From positions 1 through 64,000 of the forward strand of contig CALLUD010000011.1 in NCBI GenBank assembly GCA_938011325.1: 64,000 nucleotides of DNA, given 5' to 3'. The stretch is from an uncultured Spartobacteria bacterium (lineage in GTDB: Bacteria > Verrucomicrobiota > Verrucomicrobiia > Chthoniobacterales > JAATET01). Positions 25,497 through 35,938 of this stretch are shown piece after piece. The notes beneath the pieces were generated by a model that saw only the letters and a program-made list of their open reading frames with translations, did no database searches and was not told the origin of the DNA. A program made the position numbers and the translations under genes. Every line of letters begins with the position of its first letter. Positions within the stretch are counted from its first letter, which is position 1.

Positions 25497-28349
25497 CTAC
25501 TCCACCCGGAACACCTTCATCACCTCGTCCCCGAGGTGGTTGATCACTTTGACGGCGATGCGGCCGGACTTGGGTTTGTCGAAGGGTCGGCTGGTGTCGC
25601 TGTGGAGGGAGGCCCAGGCTTCTTCGTGGATCTCGGCCTTGAGCGTGGTCTTGAGCGCCTTGTAGGGGTCGTTCTGGCCAAGGAAGTAGGCGTGGCGGAC
25701 AAAGAAGCTCTCGCCGTTGTAGTCCGTATCGACGAACCAGCAGGCAATGCCATCCGCACTGTCGCTGCGCACCTCTCCACTCGTGGGATCGAACACATCA
25801 ACGCCATTCACCTTGACCTGCAGCCGCCCTTCCGGCGCCGGCAGGATGTCGATGTCGGGCTCGCCGAAGATCACGAACAGATTCCCTTTCGAGGTCGTCT
25901 TGAGGTCGGCGGCCATGTGGAGGTCGGCGTTCATCCGCGCCTTGAGGATCGGAATGCGGCCCAGCTTCTGCAGCTCGCTCGCGTGGGCCTCGTAATTGAA
26001 GGCGCAGGCAATGACGACATCGAACCCCGCGTCGCCCGCCTCCCGCGCCGCCTCGACGAGGTCGGGACGGGAAACGGTCCCAAATTCGGGGCCAATGAAG
26101 ATGCCGGCCCGCCTCTCCACGTCGCCTTCCAGATACCGGCCTTCCGCGCAGATGTAGTTGCCGGGCCAGCCCGTCAGGGCCGTAAAGGTGATGCGGTCCT
26201 CCTTGTGCGCCTGCTGCACGCCGGCGGCCTTGAGGTTTTCCAGGATGATCTGCTCGAAGCTCTGCCCGTAGGCTCCGGCGTCCTCGGCGACCTTGAGCGG
26301 GTCGATCAACTCGTCGTTCTCATCCACACCCAGCACCCGGTGCGGGCTGAGGCTTTCCACGGTGAACGGACCCGCCACGCGGACCTTCTTTTTGTCCTCG
26401 TAGGGCTTGTCGTAGAGGTATTCAAACTCCGCCTTCGCCGCGATCGAGGCATCGATTTCCTTCTGCCGGGCAATCCGCAGCTTCCAGAATTCTTCCAGCA
26501 ACGGCTGCGCTTCCCTCGGCCAATCGGCGGGCAACTCGCGCGGCACCTCCCATTCCTGAATCTCTTCCGGCACCGGCGCGGTGTAACGTTGCTTTTTGCG
26601 ATAGGTTTCCAGCCAGCCGGCAGGCAATTTCCCGGTCAATCGCTGGCGTAAGGGCGCGAGATCGTTTTCGAACTTCTCCCAGATCACATCGATCTCGACG
26701 TTGTTGGCGATCGACTTGAGGGTGATGTGTGGCACGCGCTCATAGATGAATCCGTGGCGGATATTGCCATGGACGGGCTGGCTGCTCGGCGCGGTGCGGG
26801 TGACTTCGGCTTCCTTAAGCTGGCCCTCGCGGGAATCGGCCAGCAGGTAATAGGGATAACGAGCACCCATGATACGGGCACGGGCCAGCGCAAGCGCCAC
26901 GCGCGAGGTGTCAATCGTGATCCAGCGGCGGCCCCATTGCTCGGCGACGGTGGCGGTCGTGCCGGAACCGCAGGTGGGGTCGAGCACGAGATCGCCGGGA
27001 TCGGTGGAAAGTAAAAGGCAGCGCTGTATCACCTTGGTGGGCGTTTCAACAACATACCGCTTCTTATCCCCGCTAAATCCAGCGATAGCAGTATCATCCC
27101 ACTTGTTAGTAAACTCAGTTACCGGATAATCGTCCACAAACCGAATGTAGTTCGGAGTATTGCCATTTATCTGAATTCGACCGCAGTTAGCTAGGCGACG
27201 GATTCCGGGAACAGGATTGGTTTTCCAATGGTGACTCGGTCCACAGTCGAATTCCTGGCCCCGAAATGAGAACTTACGATTCTCCTCTGCACCAGAGTCT
27301 TGCGATCGGAGGTTTTGGGCCGAATAGACCTTCCAGCCATTTTTTACTGGAATAGCACCGATTTTTTCCTCCGGTGTAAGCCTACGTGTTGCGCCATCCC
27401 ATGGTGACATCGCACTCGAGTAGCTGGCGAGTTCAGCCAAATCCTTTTCACGATACAATGGCCGAAATTTCAGCGTTTCTCTTTACTTGGCATACCACAA
27501 AACATAATCTCCTGAGCGAGGGAGGATGTCGGCTGCCTGCCCGGTCGTCGTTTGGAAATGTATTGAGGCAACGCAATTGTCTTCACCGAACACTTCATCC
27601 ATCACCGCCCGGACGCGGTGGACATTCTCATCACCGATCTGCACGAAGATGGAGCCTGACTTTGTGAGGAGATCGCGCGCCACCGTAAGCCGGTCACGCA
27701 GATAGGTAAGGTAACTATGAATCCCATCACGCCACGTGTCGCGGAAGGCTTTCACCTGCTCGGGCTCGCGGGTGATGTGGTCGGGCTTGCCGTCCTTGAC
27801 GTCGCGGCTGGTGGTGGACCACTGGAAGTTGCTGTTGAACTTGATGCCGTAGGGCGGGTCGAAATAGATGCACTGCACCTTGCCGCGTAGCCCCTCGCGC
27901 TCGGCGAGACTGGCCATCACCTGCAGGGAATCGCCGAGGATCATGCGGTTCGACCAGTTCTGGTCGTGCTGATAAAACTCGGTCTTGTCCACGCCCTTCG
28001 GGATGCCGTTGAAGTCGGCGAAAAGGTCGGCCGTGAGTTCCCCTGCCTCGTGCTGCGCCTCCTTCGACTTCCGCAGCAGATCGTCAATGAGCGCCTTGGG
28101 GTGAACCTTTTCCTGGATATAGAGCGGCGGCGCGTGGACGACGAGATCGCTCCAGTCCTGCTCATCCTTCCCACGCCAGACGAGCTGGGGATCGAGATCC
28201 GTATTCCGCGGATACTTCACCGTCTTCGGCAGCTTTTCCTCCCGCTCGAGCACCGAGCGATGCTCAGCCGTGGGGATATTCTTCCGCTTCGCGTCCTCGT
28301 GGGTCAGCGTTTCAACAGATTTCGGAGCAGATGATTTTTTTGGCGGCAT
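25497..28349 (-). pseudogene. Beta-class adenine-specific DNA methyltransferase (Mod-like), split by one in-frame TAA
   Basis: A 951-codon gene interrupted at codon 289 by TAA (27485-27483); the reading frame is otherwise continuous. The first part (from 28349) contains motif IV DPPYGIKFN near residue 165 and ends LWYAK. After the stop the frame continues RETLKFRPLYREKDLAEL, as expected for the family. The second part carries the S-adenosylmethionine motif LDPTCGSGTTATVAEQWG near residue 455. The IV-to-I order defines the beta class. Methylation would protect host DNA from the Res-type nuclease two genes upstream. If the stop is real, neither half has both motifs; a second start (TTG 27458 or the ATG near 27416) could give a complementing fragment. 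Gap to the Hsp70-like gene is six bases. Confidence 0.85.
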
Positions 28350-28355
28350 GGAAAT

Positions 28356-29645
28356 TTAGTCCTCCCAGTTGAACCCGTATTGGCGTGGCGGCTCGCTTTC
28401 GTCCGGTGGGCATAGCTCCCGGAATGGGAGGATCTCGCCGGGAAGCTGAACGTTATCCAGACTCGGCTTGAAGAACGAAAGCCCGTAAGCTACGGCAAAA
28501 CGTCCAAAGTCCGTCTGAGCCGGTTTGGTTAAATCACGGGCCGAAGGCAGACTGAGGGACCGGGGTTCAAAAATTCCCGCACGGCTCATTCCATCGATAA
28601 AACCCCGCCCGTAGAAATCCATCGCCGCACCACCGCCAAAGAGATACAGCGTTGCGCGGTCCCATGTGCGTTGCCCCCTGGCAGTCCCGTGGTTCGGTTG
28701 GAACCGCAAAGCCTGCCGAAAAAGCGCGCAAAGCTCCTCTCGAAGATCCTCCATCAACTCGGAAGCACGACGCCGCTGCGCTACCATCTGATGCGGGTCG
28801 ACCAAGTTCTGGGAACCCAGGGGAGACACTCTCGCCGAATAATAGCATAGATGGGTTTTGGTCTCATCCGTGTGTCGGCGAAACGCATTCAAGTCCACCG
28901 TCCCGGCGCCGACATCCATCGTAATGTAAAGACCATCCCGGGCATTGGGTGAGCGGAAAACCGTCTGCACGGCAGCAGCCACTTCCGGATAAATGAGGCA
29001 GCGCCACTTGTGGCGTTCGTGCAGCGTAGCCGGGTCCTCCGACAGGACTTTCTCGACTTGCGCAATCCACTCGGAAACCACGACCGAATGATGCGGATCC
29101 GAGGCGACGACGGATCGGAGCTCATAACTGGCAACCAGTGCGTCACGGAAAAACTTCTCGGTTACCCCACTGCCGAGGAGGCCGGTAGGAACCGCCAGCT
29201 GATACACGAAATGATCCTCGCTATTGCCCGAAGAATCAAAGTCCGACCATCGTGTGGAACTCCGGACAAAAGCCTCAACCTCGGTGATGACGACGGCGAA
29301 GTAATAGGCAAGCAGACTTTGAACAACACTCAGAGAATCCTTATCGGCACAGAGAGTCTGCATGATTTCCGGAATCCGGAGGGGATGCCCATCGTGGAGG
29401 CCATTGCCGTTGGACATATGGGCGGCCAGCATCTTGAGGTAAGGAATTCCCGGCTGCGCGGCTTCCGGCGCGGGAGGGAAAAGCCGGGTTCCATCCGAAT
29501 AAACGATGCTTGGCAAAAGCCCATCGGAGAAATGGGAGAATGTTACCGCCAGGGCGCTCTGCCCGGGGGTGTTGTTGTCACGAAGAACGACCTTGGTGAA
29601 ACTGGTTCCAAGATCAATGCCAGCAACGAGGAGGTATCTTGCCAT
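28356..29645 (-). CDS. Hsp70/actin-fold ATPase
   Basis: 429 residues with the three nucleotide-binding signatures of the actin/Hsp70/FtsA superfamily: phosphate 1 GIDLGTSFTK (residues 9-18), phosphate 2 MDVGAGTVDLNAF (about 243-255) and the adenosine motif LYLFGGGAAM (about 335-344). AVPTGLL is at the connect region. It is shorter than DnaK and lacks a substrate-binding domain and a GrpE-like context. It is encoded between the SNF2 helicase and the methyltransferase with gaps of 22 and 6 bases, so it belongs to that operon. It may be an assembly or sensor ATPase for the complex, which is inference. Confidence 0.85.
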   Translation of the reverse strand: MARYLLVAGIDLGTSFTKVVLRDNNTPGQSALAVTFSHFSDGLLPSIVYSDGTRLFPPAPEAAQPGIPYLKMLAAHMSNGNGLHDGHPLRIPEIMQTLCADKDSLSVVQSLLAYYFAVVITEVEAFVRSSTRWSDFDSSGNSEDHFVYQLAVPTGLLGSGVTEKFFRDALVASYELRSVVASDPHHSVVVSEWIAQVEKVLSEDPATLHERHKWRCLIYPEVAAAVQTVFRSPNARDGLYITMDVGAGTVDLNAFRRHTDETKTHLCYYSARVSPLGSQNLVDPHQMVAQRRRASELMEDLREELCALFRQALRFQPNHGTARGQRTWDRATLYLFGGGAAMDFYGRGFIDGMSRAGIFEPRSLSLPSARDLTKPAQTDFGRFAVAYGLSFFKPSLDNVQLPGEILPFRELCPPDESEPPRQYGFNWED

Positions 29646-29667
29646 ATAGGGGGGGAACGGTTTTGGG

Positions 29668-32600
29668 CTAAGCGGGAACGACTTCGATCAAACCGCAGGA
29701 AACCTCCGATAGAGATTCCGTGATTTTTGCCGCGCGATCGCCGAGCTTCGCGAGCTGCTCGGCCTTTCGGGCTTCCAGGTTTATGAGCATTTGTTCGAAC
29801 CCCCTGAGGCTTCGCGTTTGACCTCGCATCTGCGCAGTGGCGATCGCCTTCTGTTGGGAGGCGATCTTTCGATCAAAGTGGGCCAAGGCCTGCTGTTTGC
29901 GGATCCGGTGCTTCCTCGCTTGATCTTCACGGAAGATTCGTTGAGCGGATGCGATTTCCGCACCGAGTGCCTTCTTCAGGTCGTGCAGGATCCCGGAATA
30001 GTCAGGCGTGTTCCTAGGGAAAAGGCTTTCGCCACGATCCAGTGAGAGATTGATGAGCGACTCGGCCCTCACCCCTACAAAGGTCTCCCCTGAATCGACA
30101 TTCCGCGCTGCGTAATGGAAGGCGTCCTTTCGAGTGAGGCCCTCCATGGACAGGCGGTGAACGAGAAACAGGTATCGTCCGGCCGGAAATTCGTTTGTCG
30201 GAAGACGGACAGCGACAACCTTGTGCCAATCGTTATTCCGCGACTCGTTCTCCTTGGTGATCCACCGAAAGAATGGATGAAGGTGATTGATCAGGACCAA
30301 CTTGCGATACTTCGCCTTTTGCTTCTGGTGAACCGCCGGATCAAAGGTGATCTGGATGACGGGTTGCGTGATCGAAAAGCCGTCCGGCCAGGGGAGCTCG
30401 TTCACCTGGCAAAAGGCCTCGAAATCGGACATTGCCCGATAGCTCAACTTGCATTCGAGACAATCGAACGCTGGATTGTCGGCCACGATGACACAGGCAT
30501 CGGCACCGGTATATCGCTGACCAAAGAAATCTTCGACATGCATCCGAAGCTCCTCGGGTTTGATGAAGCGCCCCAACCGCTGGCTCTCGCCGATTTGTTC
30601 GGAAAGGAGATCCTGAAACGCGACCAACGCACCCGTTGACTCTTCGAGTTCCGCCTCGATTTTTGAACGCTCGCAAATGGCGTCTGCGGTTTGTTCCGCT
30701 CGGCGGGCGATATCTTCGAGACTTAGATCGCTGCGAAAGATTTCGGTCGTCAGCTTTGCGACTTCCTCACCAAGAATGCCCTCCAATGAACCGATTGACC
30801 GCTCAAAGATACCAATTTTAGCGTAGAGGTTTGTGTAAATGCTGCCATCGATCGTCCCCTTCACGTGGAAATTGATCACGACGATACTTTTCGCATTTTG
30901 TCCGATCCGATCGATACGCCCGATGCGCTGTTCGACGCGCATCGGGTTCCATGGCAGGTCGTAGTTCACCAAGACCCGCGCAAATTGGAGATCGATACCC
31001 TCCGCTCCAATCTCCGAGCAAAGAAGGATGCGATTGGAGTCCGTGGCAAAGTCCCTGAGCAGACGATCCCGCTCCTCTCGATCCTTGATGTCTCCTGTAA
31101 TTGAGACCGCAGGGAATCCGTCTGCGTTCAGGCGACGCTCCAGGTAAGCGATCGTTGCTTTGAAAAAAGCGAATAGAACGATCTTCTCGTTCGGTTCTAC
31201 TCGAACTTCTCCACCGTCGTCTCCTCGCAAAGGCTTGTTTTCATCGATCAATCGAAGTGCCGAAAGCAGCGACTGATATTTCGAGTCTCCCCTCTCGAAA
31301 TCATGCGCGATCAGCGCGGACACATCTTGCGGAACCGGGAGTTCGTCTCCACCGTCATCCACATCACCTTGGTCGAAATATCCGTCACTAATCGCTTCGA
31401 GCTCTTCCAAATCGCCCCACCGACCATCCCGGACCTCAGCTGCAATCACCGGAAGACTGCTGGACATCCGCAATGCGGGATGAATGAGGTGAAAGCTCGT
31501 GATGTCTCCCCCCCTCCTGCGAACGTTCTGACGAACCAACGCTAGAACAGTGTTGTAGAGCTTGAATTCGTCATCCGTGAGCGAAACCGGGAGAGTGACG
31601 GGCTTGCGAATCACCCGGTTTTCAATGACATCGCGTTTCCGGGTGCGGTTCACAAACTGCGTGAGGAGATTCATCCCCTCGACCAGATGCCGAATCTCCA
31701 CACGGCTTTGTGGTGAGCCATCGAACTCACCTAAAGCGGTAAATATCCGCTCGCGATCGCGTGGTTCAGGCAACCTCGCAACAAGGGGCTCGATCTCGGA
31801 AGGCATCCAGGTCGTTGATGCCAGTGCATTCTGAAGTTGGACGACGGGACCGTTTCTGTCCCTGAGAAGGTCGAAGACAAATTCGTCCTGAAAAACGTTC
31901 CGGTCGATAAGCCGCAGCAGCGCGTAAAGGTCGCGACTCTGGTTGTGAATCGGTGTGGCCGATAGACACACCGCCGCGTTTGCAGCATCCGACAGGATTT
32001 CGCCCATGATATACGACGCGGAAGCCGTATTTCTCATCGAGTGCGCTTCGTCGAAAGCGACAAGGTCGAGGAAATGTGCTCCTCCGGTATCACGAGCTTC
32101 CGCACCTTGCTTCCGAATCCGATGTAGAAGTTGGACGCGCGGAGTCCACCGCTTGTCCTCACCTGTTACCTCTGCATCGACTTCGTCTTGAAGATCTTGA
32201 AGCTGCCGACGCTCCAATTCTCGAGGCCGCAAAGAATGATAGGACGTCACGAGCGCAAAGCTCAGCCCGGGACCGCGACGTTCAAAACGGTCGAGTAATG
32301 TCAGCAAATGCCTGGCATCGGTCTCCTCGGCCGCGATTTGAAATCTGTCTTGAAGTTCGCGAATCCACTTTTGCTTCAACATCGGCGGACAAACGATGAG
32401 AAGCCTGCGGGCCCTCTCCCGAGCCTGCCATTCCTGCCAGATCAACCCTGTTTCGATCGTCTTGCCCAAACCGACTTCATCAGCGATGAGCAGACGATTT
32501 GTCGCGGATTCGATAAAACGCAACACAGGTCGAAACTGATGGGCGTAGAACTCGATCTCGGATGTCTTCATCGAGTAGAAAACATCGGTGAGCATTCCGC

Positions 32601-32862
32601 GCAGCTTCTCGAAGGTCATGCGCCGCCGAAGATCATCGACCGTGCCGTAACGCCCTTGTTGCACATCCACTTCCATGGAAGCCTGTGCCGCAATATCACG
32701 ACGCTGCAGCATGGAAACGTCCACGAACTCCCGCACGTGCCCCCAGTCCACCTGCGCCATCGTGAACATCGTTTCCTGGATTTCTCCGGTGAGAATTCCG
32801 AGGCGCCCTGGATTGGCGCGATGAAAGACGGGAATCCCGGGGGCGACTTCCGAGGCATTCAT
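29668..32862 (-). CDS. SNF2/RapA-like helicase
   Basis: 1064 residues. Walker A is in LLIADEVGLGKTIETGL (residues 127-135), Walker B in DLVAFDEAHSM (about 275), motif III in CLSATPIHN, and the helicase C-terminal motifs in CSEIGAEGIDLQ and RVEQRIGRIDRIGQ. The C-terminal third is a coiled, basic region (KHRIRKQQALAHF, RKAEQLAKLGDRA) with no nuclease motif. RapA/DrmD-like enzymes translocate on double-stranded DNA. The ATG overlaps the Res stop by four bases. By eye it is less GC-rich than flanking genes. Confidence 0.9.
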   Translation of the reverse strand: MNASEVAPGIPVFHRANPGRLGILTGEIQETMFTMAQVDWGHVREFVDVSMLQRRDIAAQASMEVDVQQGRYGTVDDLRRRMTFEKLRGMLTDVFYSMKTSEIEFYAHQFRPVLRFIESATNRLLIADEVGLGKTIETGLIWQEWQARERARRLLIVCPPMLKQKWIRELQDRFQIAAEETDARHLLTLLDRFERRGPGLSFALVTSYHSLRPRELERRQLQDLQDEVDAEVTGEDKRWTPRVQLLHRIRKQGAEARDTGGAHFLDLVAFDEAHSMRNTASASYIMGEILSDAANAAVCLSATPIHNQSRDLYALLRLIDRNVFQDEFVFDLLRDRNGPVVQLQNALASTTWMPSEIEPLVARLPEPRDRERIFTALGEFDGSPQSRVEIRHLVEGMNLLTQFVNRTRKRDVIENRVIRKPVTLPVSLTDDEFKLYNTVLALVRQNVRRRGGDITSFHLIHPALRMSSSLPVIAAEVRDGRWGDLEELEAISDGYFDQGDVDDGGDELPVPQDVSALIAHDFERGDSKYQSLLSALRLIDENKPLRGDDGGEVRVEPNEKIVLFAFFKATIAYLERRLNADGFPAVSITGDIKDREERDRLLRDFATDSNRILLCSEIGAEGIDLQFARVLVNYDLPWNPMRVEQRIGRIDRIGQNAKSIVVINFHVKGTIDGSIYTNLYAKIGIFERSIGSLEGILGEEVAKLTTEIFRSDLSLEDIARRAEQTADAICERSKIEAELEESTGALVAFQDLLSEQIGESQRLGRFIKPEELRMHVEDFFGQRYTGADACVIVADNPAFDCLECKLSYRAMSDFEAFCQVNELPWPDGFSITQPVIQITFDPAVHQKQKAKYRKLVLINHLHPFFRWITKENESRNNDWHKVVAVRLPTNEFPAGRYLFLVHRLSMEGLTRKDAFHYAARNVDSGETFVGVRAESLINLSLDRGESLFPRNTPDYSGILHDLKKALGAEIASAQRIFREDQARKHRIRKQQALAHFDRKIASQQKAIATAQMRGQTRSLRGFEQMLINLEARKAEQLAKLGDRAAKITESLSEVSCGLIEVVPA

Positions 32863-35800
32863 GGAACCAGTGCGTTCTCCTTCTTGCAGCTTGATGTCCT
32901 CTCGATCATTCGATCGAAATTCTCGCGGATTTTGCTTTCGAAACTCTCCTCGATCTCCCAGACATCGCAGAACTCTGCGAACGCCCAGCGGCCAAAGTTT
33001 TCGAGGTTGTTCACCCCGGGAATCCAGTAGGTGTCCATCGTGGACTTCTTCTCTTTGGCGTCTTCTCCCCGGTAACCCTTGATCTCCACGATCAGGTGAA
33101 GCAGATCCTCCTCACCGGCACCGTCATCGACCAGGACGATGAAGTCGGGAAAATAACGGCGCGTCTCGGAGCCATAGCGGTAGGGAACTTCGAGCCCCAA
33201 CCCTTGATTTTTGACGTAAGCGCGCACCTTGGGATGGTTCTCCGCCACGCGGCAGAACTCGGCCTCCCACTCGCTGTCGAGCGCGACGTAATTGATATGG
33301 CATCGTGAGGAACTCGTTTCCCACACGCGCTTCGATGTGTTGAACCGGACGTGGTTGGTCGACCCTTTCGGATTGTATGGGTCTAACATCGCCTTGATAG
33401 GGCGCTCCTCCAGGAAACGATTCGTGATGCCGGCAGTGATCCGATTACAGGCTAGGTCGGCGAGCTGTTGATACATCAACAGCGCGGGATAGGTGCCGCC
33501 TTTGCACACCAGACACGTGTCGAGCCATTGCTTCGCGATTCGCTTCAGCTGGCCGAAGAGGTGCAATTTTGGTTCCTGCCCGGGATCACGAAACTTCGTG
33601 TAGAGGAGATGCTGCGTCAGGTGAAAGAGGAGCGTCGACGGACGCACGTCCTCGAGGTGCTCGACATTCAGCTCGACACTTTCACCGATGATGCCAGCGT
33701 TGAGGTTCTTGGTCGGGCCGACGATCTCGGGTGTCAGCTCCAAAATGGAATCGTCGTTGAAGCTGGCCTCGAGGCGATCTTCCGGAAGCTCGACCCGATA
33801 CCCAACCACCCGGGGGAAGGTAATCTCGAGCGCGTCGCGATCCGGGCGAACCGCCTTCACGGTCACCGTCTGACGGGGTGGTTGCGGCGGAGCGACCACC
33901 GGCTTCGCAGTGAAATCGAAAGGAATACCCAAGACGTCGGCATACTCGACGTTGAACAAATTCTCTTCGTTGAGCTCGTAGGACTGTCTGCGGAGGGCTC
34001 GACCGATGACCTGTTCGCAAAGCAACTGCGTGCCGAAAGCGCGCACCCCGAGAACGTGGGTCACCGTGTTCGCATCCCAGCCTTCCGTCAACATCGAGAC
34101 GGAAACCACGCATCGAATCGAGGCGCCCAGACGGTCGGGACGTCCGACCGTGTTCATGACTTCGCGAAGCAGATCCTGATCGGAGAGTTTGTCGGCAGCA
34201 CGGGCGTCTCCGGTGCGCTCGATGATCTCGCGGCGGAACTGCGCAATCTCGTCCGCCGCCATCGCTCGGAATCCATCATCCAGCCCCTCTCCGGATTCCA
34301 GCTGGGAACTATCGATGAGCAACGTGTTCGGACGAGGCAGCGGATTGCCGTGATCGTCGAAGTTCCGAAACAACGGCAATCGGCCATTCACGAGAGAAGA
34401 TGTGCCGTCATCGTTCTCCCGAATGAAACCGGAAACGAAATCGTAAACGAGTTTCGAGGTCGCCGTGTTGTTGCAGACGATAATGAAACACGGCGGCACT
34501 GGAATGCCCTTCTCCTCCCACAGCCGGAATGTCTCCGCGTAATGGCCATAGAGAGCTTCCAAAGCCGTCTGCAGCTTGATGGGAAGAGCGAGTGGGTCGA
34601 GCTTTCCACCCTTCCCGCGCCCCTTCTTGGGCATGTCCTTGCGGATGTGCTCCCAAAGGTTCCGGAAGATCGGGAGGTCATCATTCGTGGCCCCCGGAAG
34701 GTTTTGGGCAACCGGCACGCGAGGGAGCTTCACGATGCCGCACTCGATCGCATCCATGAGCGAGAAGTCGCTCATCGTCCAAGGGAAAAGAGTGCCTTCC
34801 GTGTATCCGGATCCGCGCAGGAAGAACGGAGTTGCCGAGAGATCGACGACTCGCGTGATTCCGAGTTTGCGGTTCACCGCTTCCAACCCGGAAATCCAAA
34901 GCCTCGCCGCCTCGTTATTCTCCTGCGCCTCCTTCTTCTCTTCGGCGGAAAGGTCATCGTCCTGGTGAGGCTTTTCCCGGTAGCAATGGTGTGCCTCGTC
35001 GTTGAGCACCATCACTCCCTTCATTCCCATCAGATCCGACATCACCCGCTGGATCATCTGCCCTTCCGTTTCGAGAGTGTTCAGCTCGCTACCGGTGCGC
35101 CCCTGTAGCAACTGCCGACCGCCCTTCGAGACCTCCATGCGCTCGCGGAGTTTGAACGCGTGGTAGTTCGTGATGACGATCTTCGCCCGCTGGATGTCGT
35201 CGAGCATGTCGGAAGGAACCAGTTCCCGATGCGCGTAGTAGTTGTCGGGATCGTTCGGTTGAAGGACACGCAAGCGGTCCCGGATCGTAATTCCGGGCGT
35301 AACAACGAGAAAACCTCGCGTGAAAGTCTTGCTCCCGGGATGGCGCACAGCGTTTATCGTTTGCCATGCGATGATCATCGCCATCACCGTGGTTTTCCCG
35401 GCCCCGGTTGCGAGTTTCAGAGCCAGTCGAAAGAGGTCGGGATTGGCCTCAGCGTTTGCGTTGGCAAGGTGCTCGAGGAAGCGCTTGCCGTATTTCGCCT
35501 GGGGGGCGACCTCGGTTAGCCAGATCGCGGTTTCCACCGCCTCCAATTGGCAAAAGAACGGTCGCTGGTTTTGAAACGGGTAGTGCCTCCAATGTTGGAG
35601 CAAGCGGGCGGTCTCGGGCGTGACCTGCCAGAGATTTGGATTTTCCAGCGACCGCCACTGATCGACGTATTGTCGAAGGTCGTTGATGATGGAGGTCAGC
35701 TCGTATTGCTGTTCCCTCGTGGAAAGCCCCTTGCCTTCATTGAAGACCATCTCCCCTTGGGTGGACGATCTGCGTTTTCGGGGTTTGGAGATGGGGGTGA

Positions 35801-35930
35801 CGAAGTCCGCACGTCGGCGCGTCTCGATGATCTTCTGTGTCGGCTGCCCCTCGGCGTCCAACTCCCAATGTCGTGTCGGACGCTCATAGGGGGAATTGAG
35901 AATCGGGTGATCGAAGAATGGGTTCGACAT
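32859..35930 (-). CDS. Type III Res-like helicase-nuclease
   Basis: 1023 residues. Superfamily 2 helicase with Walker A LATGAGKTT (174-181), VLNDEAHHC, DLSATPFF and the motif VI region EQVIGRALRR. The C-terminus holds a PD-(D/E)xK-type nuclease: PDF at about 928 followed by VEIKGYRGEDAKEK (Glu-x-Lys at about 949-951). This is the translocating nuclease of restriction systems. It starts eight bases after the SbcC-like gene and overlaps the SNF2 gene. With the methyltransferase downstream it could form a restriction-modification core. Confidence 0.9.
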   Translation of the reverse strand: MSNPFFDHPILNSPYERPTRHWELDAEGQPTQKIIETRRRADFVTPISKPRKRRSSTQGEMVFNEGKGLSTREQQYELTSIINDLRQYVDQWRSLENPNLWQVTPETARLLQHWRHYPFQNQRPFFCQLEAVETAIWLTEVAPQAKYGKRFLEHLANANAEANPDLFRLALKLATGAGKTTVMAMIIAWQTINAVRHPGSKTFTRGFLVVTPGITIRDRLRVLQPNDPDNYYAHRELVPSDMLDDIQRAKIVITNYHAFKLRERMEVSKGGRQLLQGRTGSELNTLETEGQMIQRVMSDLMGMKGVMVLNDEAHHCYREKPHQDDDLSAEEKKEAQENNEAARLWISGLEAVNRKLGITRVVDLSATPFFLRGSGYTEGTLFPWTMSDFSLMDAIECGIVKLPRVPVAQNLPGATNDDLPIFRNLWEHIRKDMPKKGRGKGGKLDPLALPIKLQTALEALYGHYAETFRLWEEKGIPVPPCFIIVCNNTATSKLVYDFVSGFIRENDDGTSSLVNGRLPLFRNFDDHGNPLPRPNTLLIDSSQLESGEGLDDGFRAMAADEIAQFRREIIERTGDARAADKLSDQDLLREVMNTVGRPDRLGASIRCVVSVSMLTEGWDANTVTHVLGVRAFGTQLLCEQVIGRALRRQSYELNEENLFNVEYADVLGIPFDFTAKPVVAPPQPPRQTVTVKAVRPDRDALEITFPRVVGYRVELPEDRLEASFNDDSILELTPEIVGPTKNLNAGIIGESVELNVEHLEDVRPSTLLFHLTQHLLYTKFRDPGQEPKLHLFGQLKRIAKQWLDTCLVCKGGTYPALLMYQQLADLACNRITAGITNRFLEERPIKAMLDPYNPKGSTNHVRFNTSKRVWETSSSRCHINYVALDSEWEAEFCRVAENHPKVRAYVKNQGLGLEVPYRYGSETRRYFPDFIVLVDDGAGEEDLLHLIVEIKGYRGEDAKEKKSTMDTYWIPGVNNLENFGRWAFAEFCDVWEIEESFESKIRENFDRMIERTSSCKKENALVP

Positions 35931-35938
35931 GAAATGCT

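Noticed and set aside
33468..35108. Long plus-strand frame opposite the Res-like gene
   Set aside because: Shadow frame. Helicase and nuclease motifs are on the minus strand.
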